Part shown: positions 17,817-27,332 of the stretch, piece after piece
How the letters are laid out: every line of letters starts with the position of its first letter
Numbering within the stretch: position 1 is the first letter of the stretch
NCBI GenBank assembly: GCA_964618955.1
Contig: CAZUBO010000003.1
Coordinates: forward strand, 5,610-69,609
DNA: 64,000 bases
Source of the DNA: JAKLIH01 sp964618955
GTDB taxonomy: Bacteria; Patescibacteriota; Minisyncoccia; UBA6257; JAKLIH01
Direction of reading: 5' to 3'
The notes under the pieces: generated by a model
The model's database searches: none
What the model was told of the DNA's origin: nothing
Seen by the model: only the letters and a program-made list of their open reading frames with translations
Program-made: the position numbers and the translations under genes

Positions 17817-18585
17817 TTTACAAGAGCTCATAAAAGAATACCCTAGTAATCTGGCCAGTAGAAGCAGGGCTATTCTTAGAGAATATCTTCAATACAAGAT
17901 ATTAAATATCATTTTTAATTCAAAATTCTTATCTAAATTATCCTTTATTGGCGATACTGCTCTTAGAATTGTCTATAATAATCAAAGATTCTCCGAAGAT
18001 CTTAATTTTGATAATTTCGGCTTAACTATTGAAGAATTCGAAGAATTAATGAAGATAATAGCTAATAAACTGGAATTAGATGGCTATAATATAGAATACA
18101 ATGTATCTGAAAAGGGTGCTTTTAGGGGCAACATCAAGTTTTTAAACCTTCTTAGTCAATTAGATTTAGCTGTTTGTGATACCGAAAAGCTTCTAATTCA
18201 AATCGATACCGCTCCTCATAGCTTCTCATATAAGCCAGATCTAAAACTAATTCAAAAGTTTGATGTTCTTACAAAAATAAATGTAACGCCTATTAATATT
18301 CTTCTTTCTCAGAAGATTAGAGCTTTATTCGAACGTAATCGTGTTCTTGGTAGGGACGTCTATGATATCATTTTTCTGATATCAAAAACTAAACCCAATT
18401 ATGATTATCTAAGAACAAAATTAAACATCAATAATAACATTGAATTAAAAAATAAATTACAAGAGTTTTTTAAAACTATTGATTTATCAGAATTAGAAAA
18501 AGATATTTCAGGTTTTGTCTTTAATCAGGATGAGCTTAAAAAGCTATCTGTCTTTAAAGATAATATCTCTGAATTCGAATTCTAA
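17809..18585 (+). CDS. AbiEii-type nucleotidyltransferase, probably inactive (copy 1)
   Basis: 258 residues. The nucleotidyltransferase fold is clear: SFIGDTALRIVYNNQRFSED followed by LNFDN, then LLSQKIRALFERNRVLGRD. In the paralogue at 37157 the same positions read GGTALR and DLDFD. Here the second Gly of GG is Asp and a metal-binding Asp is Asn, both by G-to-A changes, so catalysis is probably lost. It may be a decaying toxin or an immunity-type remnant kept beside its antitoxin. The gene overlaps copy 1 of the antitoxin by 8 bases. Confidence 0.87.
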   Translation: MISLQELIKEYPSNLASRSRAILREYLQYKILNIIFNSKFLSKLSFIGDTALRIVYNNQRFSEDLNFDNFGLTIEEFEELMKIIANKLELDGYNIEYNVSEKGAFRGNIKFLNLLSQLDLAVCDTEKLLIQIDTAPHSFSYKPDLKLIQKFDVLTKINVTPINILLSQKIRALFERNRVLGRDVYDIIFLISKTKPNYDYLRTKLNINNNIELKNKLQEFFKTIDLSELEKDISGFVFNQDELKKLSVFKDNISEFEF

Positions 18586-18651
18586 CTGTTCAAGGAGTTT
18601 AAAGATTTATTCTTTCTCAATATAATATAATTAATATGTAACAAAACGACC

Positions 18652-18695
18652 ACTCCATACGTCTTATTCTATATATAGAATAAGACGTATGGAGT
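18652..18695. repeat. Perfect 44-bp palindrome
   Basis: ACTCCATACGTCTTATTCTA with TA forms one half, and the other half is its exact reverse complement, with no spacer. It lies 67 bases after the AbiEii stop and 13 bases before the next start codon. No T-run follows, so it is unlikely to be a simple terminator. A binding site for a dimeric regulator, a hairpin in the leader of the ATPase/STAS pair, or a mobile-element relic are all possible. Confidence 0.9.
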
Positions 18696-18707
18696 AATAC
18701 TAAAATA

Positions 18708-19553
18708 ATGAAAAATATTCTTGTTAGCGATCCCACAAGCAAATCATTTCAATCGCAATTAATTGCCTTATTGAAAGTCTTTTCTAATTTACAACCTAAT
18801 GAACAAGTATGCTTTGATTTATCTAATATAAATTGAATATGTCCAGTTTTATTATTGCCAATTTGTGCATATATTTATGAAACTAATAGTAAATATACAT
18901 TACCCATAAATAATAGCGTTAAATCATACATTAATACTATTAATTTTCCAAACGGTGTTCAAACTATATTAAATGATCAAAAATATCATACATATATTCC
19001 TATAGTTTTCTTGCAAAAAATCAACAGTGTCGATGGAAAAGAAAAATTAGAATCATGATTTCAAGAATTAGTCTATAATAATATGAAGATTGAGGGTAAT
19101 AAGAGCGTTATTTTTGCTCCTATAACAGAATTAATCACAAATATATTTGAACATAGTGGAAAAAACCATGGTTGAATCTTAGCTCAAATCTATCCGTTTC
19201 AGAATTATGTAGATGTTTGCATTGTTGATACTGGTAGAGGTATTAAACAATGCTACGAAGAGGAATTGAATATGATATTAAATAATCATTTAGAGGCATT
19301 TGAAATGCTTGCCAACCGAGAATCGTCAAAATCAAAGACAGAAAGAGGTTTTGGTGTATATATGTCCAAGGAATTAATCTGTAAAGCTTTGAACGGTAAT
19401 TTTGTACTTTTATCTGGTAACGCCGGTTGAAATATCGATTTGGATATTAGTAATATGACCGAAATATCTAATTTCTATTGGCAAGGGGTTATTGCTAGCT
19501 ATAGAATTAATTTTCCAAACAAGCAAGTTGACTTTTATAATTTTTTAGAGTAA
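18708..19553 (+). CDS. GHKL (histidine-kinase-like) ATPase protein
   Basis: 281 residues. The C-terminal half has the GHKL N-box ELITNIFEHS (about residues 144-153), the G1 box VDTGRGI and the G2 box RGFGVYM, all expected for ATP binding. The N-terminal half (NEQVCFDLSNINWICPVLLLP) looks like a STAS-type segment. No phospho-acceptor His domain or membrane segment is visible, so it resembles anti-sigma-like or stand-alone GHKL proteins. TGA codons are Trp at several places. It is probably co-transcribed with the STAS-like gene 22 bases downstream. Confidence 0.82.
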
Positions 19554-19575
19554 TATATAACTAATAACATACAAT

Positions 19576-19929
19576 ATGAAACATATCAAATTAGATCTGC
19601 AAAAAATAATAGCTCCAATTATAACCTCTAGAGATGCTATTAATAAGCTAGAAGCTATGATTAAAAAATCTTGATTCAATGAAGTTGAATTAGATTTTTC
19701 TGATATTCAGTTTATTTCAAGATCAGCTACTCATGAATTATTGCTTATGAAAGAAAGATTCTATAACAGAATGTTTTTAAAGAAAAGTATTATATTTTCT
19801 AATATGAATATTGATGTATCAGAAATGATACGCACAGTAGCTGCTAATAGAGTAGCTCCTAAAAAACATACCGATGAGCAAAAAAGTAAGATTGTGAGTG
19901 TTGAACAATTCTTATCCCAAAAGAGCTAG
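19576..19929 (+). CDS. STAS-like (DUF4325-type) small protein
   Basis: 117 residues. The core VELDFSDIQFISRSATHELL matches the beta-strand and helix pattern of STAS-like/DUF4325 proteins, which are often paired with GHKL ATPases in the manner of anti-anti-sigma factors. TGA is Trp in KKSWFNE. The C-terminus is basic and ends SVEQFLSQKS. With the upstream ATPase it forms a likely two-gene signalling or defence-associated module. Family assignment is from the pattern only. Confidence 0.65.
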
Positions 19930-19951
19930 AATCAGAATCTTACTCACCCTA

Positions 19952-19979
19952 TTGACAAATATAAAATCTATGCTAATAT
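19952..19979 (+). promoter_or_regulatory. Promoter of the 20162-21282 operon
   Basis: TTGACA (19952-19957), 16-base spacer, extended -10 TGCTAATAT (TAATAT at 19974-19979). The leader before the start codon is about 175 nt. Confidence 0.65.
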
Positions 19980-20042
19980 ATAGACAGTTAAGAATTGATA
20001 CTCTAGTAGTAATACTTCTGAATTAATGCTTAACTACTGAAA

Positions 20043-20115
20043 GAAACAATTTGAGCAATCAGGTTGTTTTTTTCTTTGTCTGACTTTTACACTCCTAGGT
20101 GTAACAAAATCAGAC
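20043..20115 (+). promoter_or_regulatory. Attenuator-like leader of the 20162 gene
   Basis: A terminator-like hairpin (AAACAA...TTGTTT followed by T7, 20043-20073) is followed by a second stem GTCTGA...TCAGAC (20078-20115) enclosing TTACAC-TCCTAG-GTGTAA. The terminator lies before the coding region, which suggests premature termination control or a separate short RNA. Confidence 0.5.
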
Positions 20116-20161
20116 TTTCTACGTCTTACTAAGTGAAAGCATAATATTAAAGCGAAAAACA

Positions 20162-21028
20162 ATGAAAAATCAAGGTTTTACAAACGAAGAGCTTTCTACA
20201 ATCCTTCGATCCTTAAAGAACGAGGGTATTTCTAGTTTTAACCAATCCAAGGTTAAGGCTAGCGTTTATAATAAAATAACTAATGATGAGGTGACTTTGA
20301 ACAAGCCAGTTCTCTTATCATTCTCCCGATACATGACAATATTCAAACCAGTTATGGCTGTATTGGCTTTAGCTTTATTTGGTTATAGTGGCATTAGATT
20401 TGCTTCTGGCATTTCTCCTTTAAGCCCTCTATATGTAATTAAAGAAAAAGCTAATGGAATTACTTTATCAGTTCTTCCTGAGAACAAGAAGCTTGAAAAG
20501 AAATTCGAAATAACTAATGAGAAGTTAGCAGCTATCAAAAGTCCTAGTGCTAGCAAAGAGCAGGTTACTAAGTTATCAGCTTCAGTCAAGAACGACTTAA
20601 CCAACTTATCTACTGATGTTAAGAATATCAAAGATGCTAAAAAGTTAGTAGCCTTATCAGAGACTTTAGAGACCCAAACAGCTACTTTACAAAAAGAAAC
20701 TAATCAGTCTTTAGCTGTAACAACTACCCCTACTTTACCGTCTGATATAAAGGAGACTATTAATAAAGTAACTTCCGAAATCTTAGCAGTAGTCTATGAA
20801 GCTCAATCCAAGTCTGACAACTGTCCAAAGTATGTTGCTGAGAAGATGACTGCTTTAACAGCTAATACAGATCTAAATTACTTTATTCCTTCCAAATATT
20901 CTGAAGTCGTTAGTCTTCTAAAAGATGCTAAGACCAAATTAGAAAATGATGATTGTCTTGGTGCTTTAGCCGCTATCGATACTGTTGAAAGCTACAAATT
21001 GAATATAGTAATTCAACCTTCAAAATAA
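20162..21028 (+). CDS. Membrane-anchored protein, DUF5667-like
   Basis: 288 residues. A cytoplasmic N-terminus of about 55 residues, one membrane segment (MTIFKPVMAVLALALFGYSGI, about 58-80), then SPLYVIKEKANGITLSVLPENKKLEKKFEITNEKLAAIK, which resembles the extracellular helical domain of DUF5667 proteins. A coiled-coil-rich outer region follows, then two Cys. A structural or regulatory envelope role is likely. The next gene starts 2 bases after the stop. No TGA codons are used. Confidence 0.65.
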   Translation: MKNQGFTNEELSTILRSLKNEGISSFNQSKVKASVYNKITNDEVTLNKPVLLSFSRYMTIFKPVMAVLALALFGYSGIRFASGISPLSPLYVIKEKANGITLSVLPENKKLEKKFEITNEKLAAIKSPSASKEQVTKLSASVKNDLTNLSTDVKNIKDAKKLVALSETLETQTATLQKETNQSLAVTTTPTLPSDIKETINKVTSEILAVVYEAQSKSDNCPKYVAEKMTALTANTDLNYFIPSKYSEVVSLLKDAKTKLENDDCLGALAAIDTVESYKLNIVIQPSK

Positions 21029-21030
21029 TC

Positions 21031-21282
21031 ATGAAAAAGACATACGAATATACTGCGATATTTAAGAAAGAAGAGAAGGGAAAAAGATATACTGTTTCTT
21101 TTCCAGCCCTACCAGGATGTTTTACCTTTGGAAACAATTTAAAACATGCCAAAAAAATGGCGCAAGAAGTATTGGAACTATGGTTGGAAGTATTATCTGA
21201 TGAATTTATGCCAATACCAATAGAAAATAAATCAGAAAATGTCCATATCTGTAAAATGAAAGCAACTTTAAAAAATAATTAA
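21031..21282 (+). CDS. HicB-like antitoxin domain protein (orphan)
   Basis: 83 residues. YTAIFKKEEKGKRYTVSFPALPGCFTFGNNLKHAKKMAQEVLELWL matches the HicB partial RNase-H-like fold. HicB normally neutralises the HicA mRNA interferase, but no HicA ORF adjoins it, and it lacks a C-terminal DNA-binding tail. It starts 2 bases after a membrane-protein gene, so it is probably co-transcribed with it. A solitary HicB may act as a regulator or be a remnant. Confidence 0.8.
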   Translation: MKKTYEYTAIFKKEEKGKRYTVSFPALPGCFTFGNNLKHAKKMAQEVLELWLEVLSDEFMPIPIENKSENVHICKMKATLKNN

Positions 21283-21289
21283 ACCTTTG

Positions 21290-21484
21290 TCATTCTGTTA
21301 GAGCTTATATTCTGTAATTTCTAACAGAATGATAATGATTCTGAAAAAGCAAACACAAAACTCAGAAAAGTTCATTTTAATTCTGCTAATTGAGCCCAGT
21401 AATTAAGGGCTTACAATTAGACCGTTGGTCTTCTGTATATCTAAAGAGAAGATGGTCGATAAATGGCTTGCGTTCATTTAAAGG
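21290..21484 (+). promoter_or_regulatory. Structured leader before the surface protein gene
   Basis: Three hairpins are visible: TCATTCTGTTAG / CTAACAGAATGA (21290-21332, perfect 12 bp), TAATTGAGCCC / GGGCTTACAATTA (21387-21419), and AGACC-GTT-GGTCT near 21419-21433, whose arm can alternatively pair with AGAAGATGGTC downstream. Mutually exclusive stems are typical of regulated leaders. No known riboswitch consensus was recognised. Confidence 0.45.
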
Positions 21485-21526
21485 ATGAACAAAAACAATA
21501 ATAAAAAATTTAAAATAATTTATATA

Positions 21527-23389
21527 ATGAAAAAATTACTCGCAATCGTTTTAGTTGCATCATTTGCTTTAGTTGGTGCCGTTAATGCTAGCGCAGTTAC
21601 CGTTGAGGAATTACAAGCTCAAATAGCTACATTACTTCAACAAATTGCTGCTCTATCAGGTACTACTACAACAACTACAACTACAACAACAACCGCTACT
21701 TTTTCAACCGACCTTTCACAAGGCATGACAAGTAACGATGTCAAAAATTTACAAGCAAGACTTGGTGTTAGCCAAACCGGTTACTTTGGTCCTTTGACCT
21801 TAGCAGCTGTTAAAGCTTATCAAGCTTCAAAAAATATTCCAGCTACTGGTTATGTTGGACCTTTGACAAGAGCTGCTTTAAATTCTTCAGCAACTCCAAC
21901 TTCAACAGTTCCAGGTTGTGCTGCTGGTGCATTATTTAGTGCAACAACAGGTGCTTCTTGTACTGGTACAACTACCACTACAACAACTACAACAACCTCA
22001 ACAACTACCGAAGGTACATTAACCGCCGTATCATCCCCAACTTTTGTTGAAACAACATTAAAGAAAGGTGACACACAAAAAGCTATCTTAGCTACAAAAT
22101 TGGAAGCTAAAAATTCCGATATCGCTATTAAGAGAATGGATGTCGAAATTAGTGGTACTACAGTTCAACCATGAAAATCATTTTCATCTTTTGAATTGTA
22201 TGTAAATGGAACCTTAATTAAAGGTATTCCAGCTATTAAAGAGAACTTCATTGAAAATAGCTATGCTATTAACTACACCTTAAGATTTGATAATATGTCC
22301 TTTACAGTTGCCAAAGGTACTACAGCTGATGTAGTGTTAAAGACAACAGTCCCATCAAATCCAGAAAATGTTACAGGAGTTTATACATTTAAATTCTTAC
22401 AAACAAATTCTATTCGTGGTGTAGATACAGCAGGTATTGATCAATATGCTCCAGCTACTACTCTTGCAAGCGCTGCATTTGACTCTTCAACTTGAACAGC
22501 TACAGCTGGCACATTAACTCTTTCTCTTAATGCTAATTCTCCAAAATTAGGATATATTTTTGGAAATACAACCGCAACAACATCTGATGTTGTACTAGGT
22601 TCAATAGATTTTAAGGGTGAGAATAGAGATACAACAATTAAGACATTAAAAGTTACTATGACTGATGCTGCTACTATTGCAAGCGCCGTCAAATTATATG
22701 ATGGTTCTACATTATTAGCTAGTGTTGCTGGTGCTAACGGAGAGATCACTTTCTCTAACTTAGCTATCTTAATTGCTAAAGATACAACCAAGACTTTAAC
22801 ACTCAAGGCTGATCTTAAACCTATTGCAGGTGGATTAATTGGTGGTTCCATCTTAGGAACAATCACAGCTAACGCTTCTAAAGTTGTTGCCGTTGATTCC
22901 AACGATGATGTAGCTACAATTACAGCCGGTACAATTGCTACAAAAGCATTGACCGCTTATGTCAAAGCTCCAGTTATTACTTTAGTTTCAACAAACATTG
23001 TTAAAACTACACAAGCTGGATCTTCTGATATTGCTGATGCTACAATCACATTTAATATCACTGCTACTGGTGGAGATATTTATTTGAAGAAAGCAGGTAA
23101 CTTAACATCCGATACTGATAATGCTCCTGCCGCTGAAGGATATAACTATACATCAACAGCCGACGCTTTCGATGGCAATTATTATATCATCAGAAGTGGT
23201 GAAACAAAATCAGTTACTGCTACAGGTCATTTAACTGGCGCAGATGCATTTGTTAAGATGTACTTGAAGGACTTCAAGTGAAATATTACCAATGCTACAG
23301 GTGATGCTACAGAAGTTCAAGTTACAACTTCAACTTATGATTTGAGCACTTTCGTAACAAGCTCAATCTGATTAGAAACACTTCCTTAG
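21527..23389 (+). CDS. Surface protein with peptidoglycan-binding domain
   Basis: 620 residues. Signal peptide MKKLLAIVLVASFALVGAVNASA, a coiled coil (EELQAQIATLLQQIAAL), a poly-Thr linker of about 11 residues, then a peptidoglycan-binding domain (GMTSNDVKNLQARLG ... GYFGPLTLAAVKAYQ ... GPLTRAALNS). A second poly-Thr linker leads to a long beta-rich C-terminal region with Ig-like character. TGA codons are Trp at 22172, 22493 and 23279. An in-frame ATG at 21485 is an alternative start. The arrangement suits a cell-wall-anchored surface or S-layer-type protein. Confidence 0.85.
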
Positions 23390-23431
23390 TTCTTACTAAG
23401 CAATTGTCTAGTCGTGTTATGGCAACATAAC

Positions 23432-23466
23432 AAAAAACCCGTCACATTTATGTGGCGGGTTTTTGA
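23432..23466 (+). terminator. Terminator of the 21527 gene
   Basis: Stem AAAAAACCCG.CACA / TGTG.CGGGTTTTT with TTTA loop. Confidence 0.85.
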
Positions 23467-23524
23467 TTGAGGAATATCTTTTTGTATGTTATAATTATTT
23501 AATTAGATTAATTAAAAATTTAAT

Positions 23525-24031
23525 TTGAATAATATAGATAATAAAAAAACAATTCTTTGACAATTTTTTCTTCCGATAACAATATCTATTATAGGAATGA
23601 TTATCACGATATTTTTATCGTACAAGACTTTAAAAGAAACGCGCATTATCAAATCAGCTGAATTTATGCTAGAATTTAATAAAGAATTAAATGAAAAAAC
23701 TATCTATAATATCTTAGATAGGGCGTCTAATAATTTACCTATTTTAATAAATAATGGTGGGCCTTATACTAGCAACGACCTGAATGATGTTTTGGGAATT
23801 TTTGAAGATATTAATATTATAAAACAAAATAATATTTTAACAGAAGATATGATTTATGAGTGATATGATGACGATCTTGAATCTATATGCGGTAATAAAG
23901 AATTTCAAAATTATATAAAATCAGAACAAAGTAAAGATCAAGAGTTGTGGTCGGGTGTTATTAATCTTGGTATAGAGATAATTCCTAATAACAAAAGCCA
24001 CTGTCAATTTTTTCACCAATTCTCAAAATAA
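23525..24031 (+). CDS. Hypothetical single-pass membrane protein
   Basis: 168 residues if it starts at TTG 23525, which restores a sensible N-terminus (MNNIDNKKTILWQFFLPITISIIGMIITIFLSY split over two segments here). The ATG at 23597 would cut the membrane helix. The soluble C-terminal part begins at about residue 35 and has two more TGA-coded Trp (YEWYDDDLES). No family recognised; the layout resembles small membrane-anchored proteins of the DUF4760 type. The start is uncertain. Confidence 0.55.
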
Positions 24032-24094
24032 CTATTTGCTATATATCCTAAATATACATTTTTGGCAATCTATAAAAAAATATCCTCCAAACAC

Positions 24095-24123
24095 TTGATT
24101 TTTTTTAAAAAATACTTTATATT
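24095..24123 (+). promoter_or_regulatory. Promoter of the 24275 surface protein gene
   Basis: TTGATT (24095-24100), 17-base spacer, TATATT (24118-24123). The sequence around it (AACACTTGATTTTTTT) recurs at 45107-45122. Confidence 0.55.
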
Positions 24124-24274
24124 ATACATAACAAAATAATTTATACTTGGTCGACGATTTATACCAAATATTTATTTATAAATGCATAATAAATAAATAC
24201 AAAATATTAAATCGATTGTATAAATGATTTAGTTTTTAGCTTTATATAAATAAAATAAAAAATAAGAAAATAAT

Positions 24275-25774
24275 ATGAAAAAATTTTTATCTATTTTAAC
24301 AGTCCTGCTTTTTGTTTTTGCATTTAGTGCAAACTTGACACATGCCGCTGCTATTGCTGATGTAGTTTATACACCAACAACATCTGTTGTAGGCAGTTCA
24401 CCTGCAACAAGTGCAACTTTGACAACTTTTACTACAACAACAGCTGTTGTAGGTGGTCATTATATTGTATTAACATTTCCTACTGGTACAGTTTTAAATT
24501 CAGCCAACATTGTTAAAGGTGATTTTACAATTCAAGAGACTGGTGCTGGATCAGCTGCTACTGCCCCTGTAGCCGTAACAACGGATGCTGGTGCTAGAAC
24601 ACTTACATTTATTGTTCACCCATCTTCTATCTCATCTGATACGCCAGGTATTGGTGTATTTACAATTGCCTTGTCTGGTACTGCTGAGGGAAATGAAATT
24701 GTTCATCCAACAACCAAAACTACTACTGGGTCATTTTCAGTAGCTACTGAAGCTGGTGATAGTGGTGCTGATGCCGATGTAACTTTTGTGGCTGGTAATA
24801 TGACTCATTGAGATGTTGCTCCTGCAGCTGTTACTGCTGGCTCAGCTTTCAATGTTGTTATTACTGCTCACGATGTATATAACAATCAAACTACTAAACA
24901 AACAGATGGTACGGCTTTGGGTGATGAAGCCTTAACAATCACATCTACTGCTACAGCTATCGGTGCCAATATTCCAACTTACAATGGTAACGATTTGAGA
25001 GATGGTGAAGCTGTTACTATTAATTTTGCCACTGGTCAAGGAACTGCTACTAATTTCATTTTCTACAAAGCTACAGAAACTCCAACAATAACAATTGCTT
25101 CAAGTTCAGTTGCAGCTATGACCGGAACTTCAACCGCTATAACAGTAGCCACTGGAGTAAAAGATGAAGTTTTAATTTCGTCTGTTAAACCAACTATTGG
25201 TTATATTTATCAAAATATTTCTCCACAATTATCGGCTAAATTAGTTGATGCTTATGGTAACACAGTAACATCTGATGATACTTCAGAAATTACCTTCAAG
25301 GCTTATACTTCAGCTGATTGTCTTACAACTGCTGCCAATCCAGATTTAACTGGAACTAAAGTGGTCGCCGTTACTGATGGTGTAGCTACTTTTCCTGGAT
25401 TAAGATATAATACTGTTAATACAACAGGTATTTATATTCGAGCATCACACGATTTAGATACTAGTGGTACAATTTTAGTTGGTACTCCAAAAGAATATGA
25501 TTGTACAAACTTAATTAAGGTTTATGCTAATGGTGGACAGACTGTTACAAGTAGTTATTCAGGAACTACAACAACAACTACTACTCCAACTACTACAGTT
25601 ACAACAGCTCCTGCTACTACAACAACTACCGCTCCAGCTTTTCAAGGCAAGATGCCAGTTGCTTCAAAAGCAATTAGCGCTATGACCCTAACTGAAAAGA
25701 ATTCATACATTATGGAACTTCAAACATTCTTAATTCAATTGTTAACTCAATTATTAACATTAATGAAGAAATAG
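24275..25774 (+). CDS. Secreted, Thr-rich surface protein
   Basis: 499 residues. Signal peptide MKKFLSILTVLLFVFAFSANLTHA, then beta-rich Ala/Thr/Val-rich domains (TAVVGGHYIVLTFPTGTVL, PQLSAKLVDAYGNTVTSDD), which look like Ig-like or adhesin repeats. A Thr/Pro/Ala linker precedes a short helical C-terminus (MELQTFLIQLLTQLL). TGA at 24809-24811 is Trp (NMTHWDVAP). Very even codon use and strong promoter and terminator suggest high expression, possibly a main envelope protein. Confidence 0.8.
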
Positions 25775-25784
25775 TAGTTCTTAA

Positions 25785-25820
25785 AAATTAAAAAAGACTC
25801 GAAAGGGTCTTTTTTAATTT
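25785..25820 (+). terminator. Terminator of the 24275 gene
   Basis: Stem of about 15 bp (AAATTAAAAAAGAC / GTCTTTTTTAATTT) closed by a GAAA tetraloop region. Confidence 0.85.
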
Positions 25821-25857
25821 GCTTAATCTTCACATCTTTGATATATTAAATAATATT

Positions 25858-26418
25858 ATGGAAGACCAAAATATACAAAATATAATACAATTCAAACAAG
25901 GCAATCCTAATGCTTTTAATATTTTAGTAAAAGACAATTTAAAATCAGTTTTAAACTTTGTTTATCGGTATATTTATGATACTGAATTAGCAGAAGATAT
26001 TACTCAAGAAGTTTTTATCAAAGTTTGAAAAAATATATCAAAATTTGATACTTCCAAGAACTTCAAACCTTGATTATTCAAAATTGCCAGAAATACTGCT
26101 TTGGATTTTATTAAAAAAAGAAAATTAATTCCATTTTCAAGTTTTGAAAATGATAATGAAGAAAATCATTTTATCAATAATTTAGAAGATCAATCCAAAA
26201 CTCTTTTAGAAGAAATTAATCTTCAAGAACAAAAAGAGTTCTTAAATGACTTTCTTCAAGAGCTCAAACCAAACCAGCAATTAGTTTTCTTCTTGTATTA
26301 CTATGAAGAACTGACTTTCAAAGAGATTTCTGAAACTTTAAGTATTTCCATAAATACCATTAAAAGTCGTCATCTTCGAGGTCTTGAAAAATTAAAAGCC
26401 ATAATGCACCAAAATTAA
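25858..26418 (+). CDS. ECF-type RNA polymerase sigma factor (second)
   Basis: 186 residues. Region 2: LNFVYRYIYDTELAEDITQEVFIKVWKN, then KPWLFKIARNTALDFIKKRK. Region 4: LKPNQQLVFFLYYYEELTFKEISETLSISINTIKSRHLRGLEKLK. TGA encodes Trp in both KVWKN and KPWLFKIARN, positions where sigma factors normally have Trp. It is the first gene of a seven-gene run that ends with an exporter, so it probably controls that operon. No SD. Confidence 0.92.
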
Positions 26419-26446
26419 TAAATCAATCGTATTAAATATATATACC

Positions 26447-26848
26447 ATGAAATACAATATTATAAATCCTTCTACTAATCTTTATGATCGTATCATTTTG
26501 GCGATTAAGAAGGAACAAGAGACTCGAAAAACAAAAAAATTGTTTTTACTATTATCAGTAATTTTTGTTTTGTCTTTTACTATTACAATTGTTTCAATTG
26601 TTCTTTTTATTAAAGAATTCAATGCTAGTGGTACTATCTATGTTATTAAAACTGCCTTGTCAGACCTAAGTCTTTTTAAAACTCTTTGACAGTACTTTTT
26701 CTTAGCCTTTATCGAGCTTTTACCTATAACCAATATTATTCTTTTCTTAATCTGCCTGTTTATCACTATCTTTGCCTTAAGACTCTTAATGTACAAAAAA
26801 TACCTATTAATAAAAACTTTATTAAATTATTCTCATGGAACTAGATAA
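26447..26848 (+). CDS. Small membrane protein, possible anti-sigma factor
   Basis: 133 residues with two or three membrane segments (about residues 31-53 and 88-115) and a cytoplasmic N-terminus of about 30 residues. TGA is Trp in KTLWQYFFL. Its place just after an ECF sigma gene suggests an anti-sigma role, but no zinc-binding motif is visible. It overlaps the next gene by 14 bases, so the two are translationally coupled. Confidence 0.75.
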
Positions 26849-27332
26849 AAAATATTTTAAAATTAGTGAAGAATTTTTAAAGCCATTTCTTATGGTTTTG
26901 TTTTTGATTGTTTTTGGCTTTGCTATGTTTCAATTTGGTACCAATCTTGGTTCTAATCGTGGTCGTTTTGCTTGTAATTGAGCCAAAAATTATCAAAATA
27001 ACTTTGGTGGCCCTAGATTTGGCTTTGGTCAAGATCAGCCCTTTAATGATTTTGTTGATGGTCATGGCATTTTTGGTGAAATTATCAAAATTAATAAAAC
27101 TGATATTGTGGTTACTAGCAAAGAAGGTGTTGAAAAAATTATCAATATATCTGACAAAACTATTATCAAATCCTTTGAAAAAGATATAACAATTGAAAAT
27201 CTCAAACTCAATGATCGTCTTATGATTATTGGTGACCCTAATGATCAAGGGCAAATCGATGCTAAACTAATCAGAATTTTTAATAAACCAACTTCCATGA
27301 ATTTTAAACCTTTTAATTATGACAAAAATTAA
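26835..27332 (+). CDS. Membrane-anchored DUF5666-like protein
   Basis: 165 residues. A membrane helix (about residues 15-35) precedes a Gly/Phe-rich spacer and a beta-barrel-like domain: GEIIKINKTDIVVTSKEGVEKIINISDKTIIKSF ... LKLNDRLMIIGDPNDQGQIDAKLIRI, split here for length, which fits the DUF5666 pattern. Located between a putative anti-sigma gene and MacA, overlapping both by 14 bases. A second DUF5666 protein closes the operon. Confidence 0.75.

Noticed and set aside
22441..22902. Minus-strand open frame of 153 codons within the surface protein gene
   Set aside because: A shadow of Ala/Thr/Val-rich coding sequence. Low-stop antisense frames are expected there.
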